NCBI GenBank assembly: GCA_017411435.1
Contig: JAFQQD010000060.1
Coordinates: forward strand, 1-35,338
Source: Clostridia bacterium
GTDB lineage: Bacteria; Bacillota; Clostridia; UMGS1883
Length of the DNA: 35,338 bases
Reading direction: 5' to 3'
In this document: positions 34,617-35,338 of the stretch, one piece after another
How positions within the stretch are numbered: the stretch's first letter is position 1
Layout: each line of letters starts with the position of its first letter
The notes under the pieces: model-generated
What the model saw: the letters and a program-made list of their open reading frames with translations, nothing else
What the model was told of the DNA's origin: nothing
Database searches by the model: none
Made by a program: the position numbers and the translations under genes

Positions 34617-34755
34617 ATGTTCTTTTGTAGCTAAAAGAACCAAAGTTTTTGCAGAATTGCAAAGAGACCTGTCCTTTTGGTTCTTTTGGTTACAAAAGAA
34701 CATAGTTTCCTTTTGACACCAAAAGGACATAGGCTTTGCAATACTGCAAAAATAC
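34617..34755. repeat. Cluster of CTTTTG-N4-CAAAAG palindromic repeat units, copy 2
   Basis: Units: an inverted ATGTTCTTTTGTAGCTAAAAG (34617-34637 without the last bases), CTTTTGGTTACAAAAG followed by AACAT (34683-34703), and CCTTTTGACACCAAAAGG followed by ACAT (34709-34730). Short dyads TGCAGAATTGCA and TTGCAATACTGCAA flank them. The middle 48 bases match 18559-18606 with about four differences. No gene is seen in 34614-34784. Confidence 0.75.
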
Positions 34756-34784
34756 ATAATATGGAGACAATTTTATTGATTGTC

Positions 34785-35027
34785 TTATTCCAATCCCAGT
34801 AGCCAATCAACACTTACTTTCAATATTTTTGATAATTCCCGTAATTCATAATCTGCAACAAATCTTGTTCCAATCTCAATTCGCGAAATACTATTTCTTT
34901 CGATTATTATGTCTGCTAATTGTAATTTGGCAGCTAAATCACTCTGCGTCATTCTCAATTTACATCTTGCTTCGTGGATTCTTTCACCACAAATATTTTT
35001 CTTTCCGTCATAATCATAGATTTTCAT
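34785..35027 (-). CDS. Small XRE-family transcriptional regulator
   Basis: 80 residues, mostly one helix-turn-helix domain: ERIHEARCKLRMTQSDLAAKL (about 13-33) and NSISRIEIGTRFVADYEL, ending SVDWLLGLE. The start at 35027 has AAGGAGG seven bases upstream; an in-frame extension to 35045 begins before that site. Proteins of this type are often autoregulators in mobile or recently acquired DNA. It is divergent from a consensus promoter that carries an inverted repeat. Confidence 0.85.
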   Translation of the reverse strand: MKIYDYDGKKNICGERIHEARCKLRMTQSDLAAKLQLADIIIERNSISRIEIGTRFVADYELRELSKILKVSVDWLLGLE

Positions 35028-35046
35028 AGAAAACCTCCTTGGCATT

Positions 35047-35083
35047 TGTGTTAAACATAAGAATTTATCTTGACATTAACACA
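35047..35083. promoter_or_regulatory. Operator-like inverted repeat beside the XRE gene
   Basis: TGTGTTAA (35047-35054) and TTAACACA (35076-35083) are a perfect 8-bp inverted repeat 21 bp apart. The right arm begins exactly after the -35 box at 35070 and the left arm lies just upstream of the regulator start, so a bound XRE dimer could control both directions. Confidence 0.6.
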
Positions 35084-35098
35084 TTTTTAATATATAAT
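35070..35098 (+). promoter_or_regulatory. Full-consensus promoter reading toward the right-hand IS
   Basis: TTGACA (35070-35075) and TATAAT (35093-35098) with a 17-bp spacer point away from the XRE gene. Only a 25-codon ORF (35109-35186, no ribosome site) lies before the IS end, so the original target gene appears to be displaced or interrupted. Confidence 0.8.
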
Positions 35099-35200
35099 TG
35101 TGCTAAAGATGAGAAGCAGGCTTTTTTATAAGTTTGTACACACAAGCTCCTTGTTGCCAAACAAAATCAAAATTAAAGGAGAGTAAAGAGAACTATAAAG

Positions 35201-35338
35201 TGAACCCAAAAGTTTAGACAAAAATTCAATATTAACTTGCTTGTGAATGAGTTCGGTATTGCACCGGACTCATTCCTTTTAGTTTGATAGAAATTCTTTC
35301 GTTGTTGTAGTAATTAATATATTGTTTTAACTCATCAA
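35201..35338 (-). mobile_element. End of a second IS3-family element (truncated by window edge)
   Basis: TGAACCCAAAAGTTTAGAC begins at 35201 and matches the style of IS150-like IS3 termini (compare TGACCCCAAAAAGTTAGAC at the left element). The transposase gene follows on the minus strand. The element differs in sequence from the left one, so they are two distinct insertion sequences. Confidence 0.8.
35232..35338 (-). CDS. IS3-family transposase OrfB, C-terminal end (partial)
   Basis: On the minus strand the frame reads LDELKQYINYYNNERISIK followed by LKGMSPVQYRTHSQAS and stops at 35234-35232. YYNNERI...GMSPVQYR is the IS3-family transposase C-terminus. The remainder lies beyond the right edge. 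Confidence 0.9.
   Translation of the reverse strand, partial: DELKQYINYYNNERISIKLKGMSPVQYRTHSQAS

Noticed and set aside
35109-35186. 25-codon ORF downstream of the consensus promoter
   Set aside because: It has no ribosome site and lies within a few bases of the predicted transcription start; no recognisable product, so it is kept only as a remark.

Overview
The window looks like a chromosomal segment of an anaerobic, Gram-positive Firmicute of the class Clostridia, probably an Oscillospiraceae/Ruminococcaceae-type gut or rumen organism. The evidence is the AGGAGG-type ribosome binding sites, the zinc-binding (type Z) ribosomal protein S14, the DnaD plus DnaI-like primosome pair, a ferredoxin-dependent 2-oxoacid oxidoreductase, a holin-like small membrane peptide locus, and the complete S10-spc-alpha ribosomal supercluster in Firmicute order. 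The genus cannot be fixed from sequence reading alone. Both edges fall inside IS3-family transposase genes whose 3' ends point inward.

Layout. 1-138: right end of an IS3-family element. 149-2884: a zinc-ribbon/LprI-like membrane protein, an RsuA-family pseudouridine synthase, and an orphan UgpC/MsmX-type sugar ABC ATPase with its own promoter and terminator. 2885-5409: a structured intergenic element, then dnaD-like, dnaI-like and a small unknown gene. 5473-16280: what looks like one long transcription unit. It has a consensus promoter, a 32-codon Leu/Ile-rich leader ORF, a terminator that must be read through, a LeuA-like protein with a degenerate active site, a TIM-barrel/acyl-CoA synthetase fusion, ilvE, a P-loop ATPase, the four subunits of a VOR-type 2-oxoacid:ferredoxin oxidoreductase, an XRE-cupin regulator and a second acyl-CoA synthetase. 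It is closed by a strong bidirectional terminator. 16294-17667 (minus): mscL and an RluA-family pseudouridine synthase. 17693-18439: a holin-like toxin-type small ORF, and on the minus strand a ribbon-helix-helix protein with a partner of unknown function. 18540-18730: palindromic repeats. 18792-34613: the ribosomal supercluster, with a long structured S10 leader, running through secY, adk, map, a KOW protein, infA and rpoA to rplQ and its terminator. 34617-35338: a second copy of the palindromic repeat, a small XRE repressor with an operator-like inverted repeat over a consensus divergent promoter, then the end of a second IS3-family element.

How the genes work together. The 5.5-16.3 kb unit carries every step needed to interconvert short branched-chain (or aryl) carboxylic acids, their acyl-CoAs, the matching 2-oxo acids and amino acids. 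Acyl-CoA synthetases activate the acid, VOR joins acyl-CoA and CO2 using reduced ferredoxin (or runs in reverse), and IlvE transaminates. The Leu/Ile-rich leader ORF followed by a terminator and a possible antiterminator suggests the unit is switched on by Leu/Ile starvation. That favours the biosynthetic direction: making branched-chain amino acids from scavenged volatile fatty acids, a physiology long known in rumen cellulolytic bacteria. This unit is the most interesting part of the window. The leader control, the LeuA-like pseudoenzyme and the fusion protein are the parts least expected. The rest is core translation and replication machinery.
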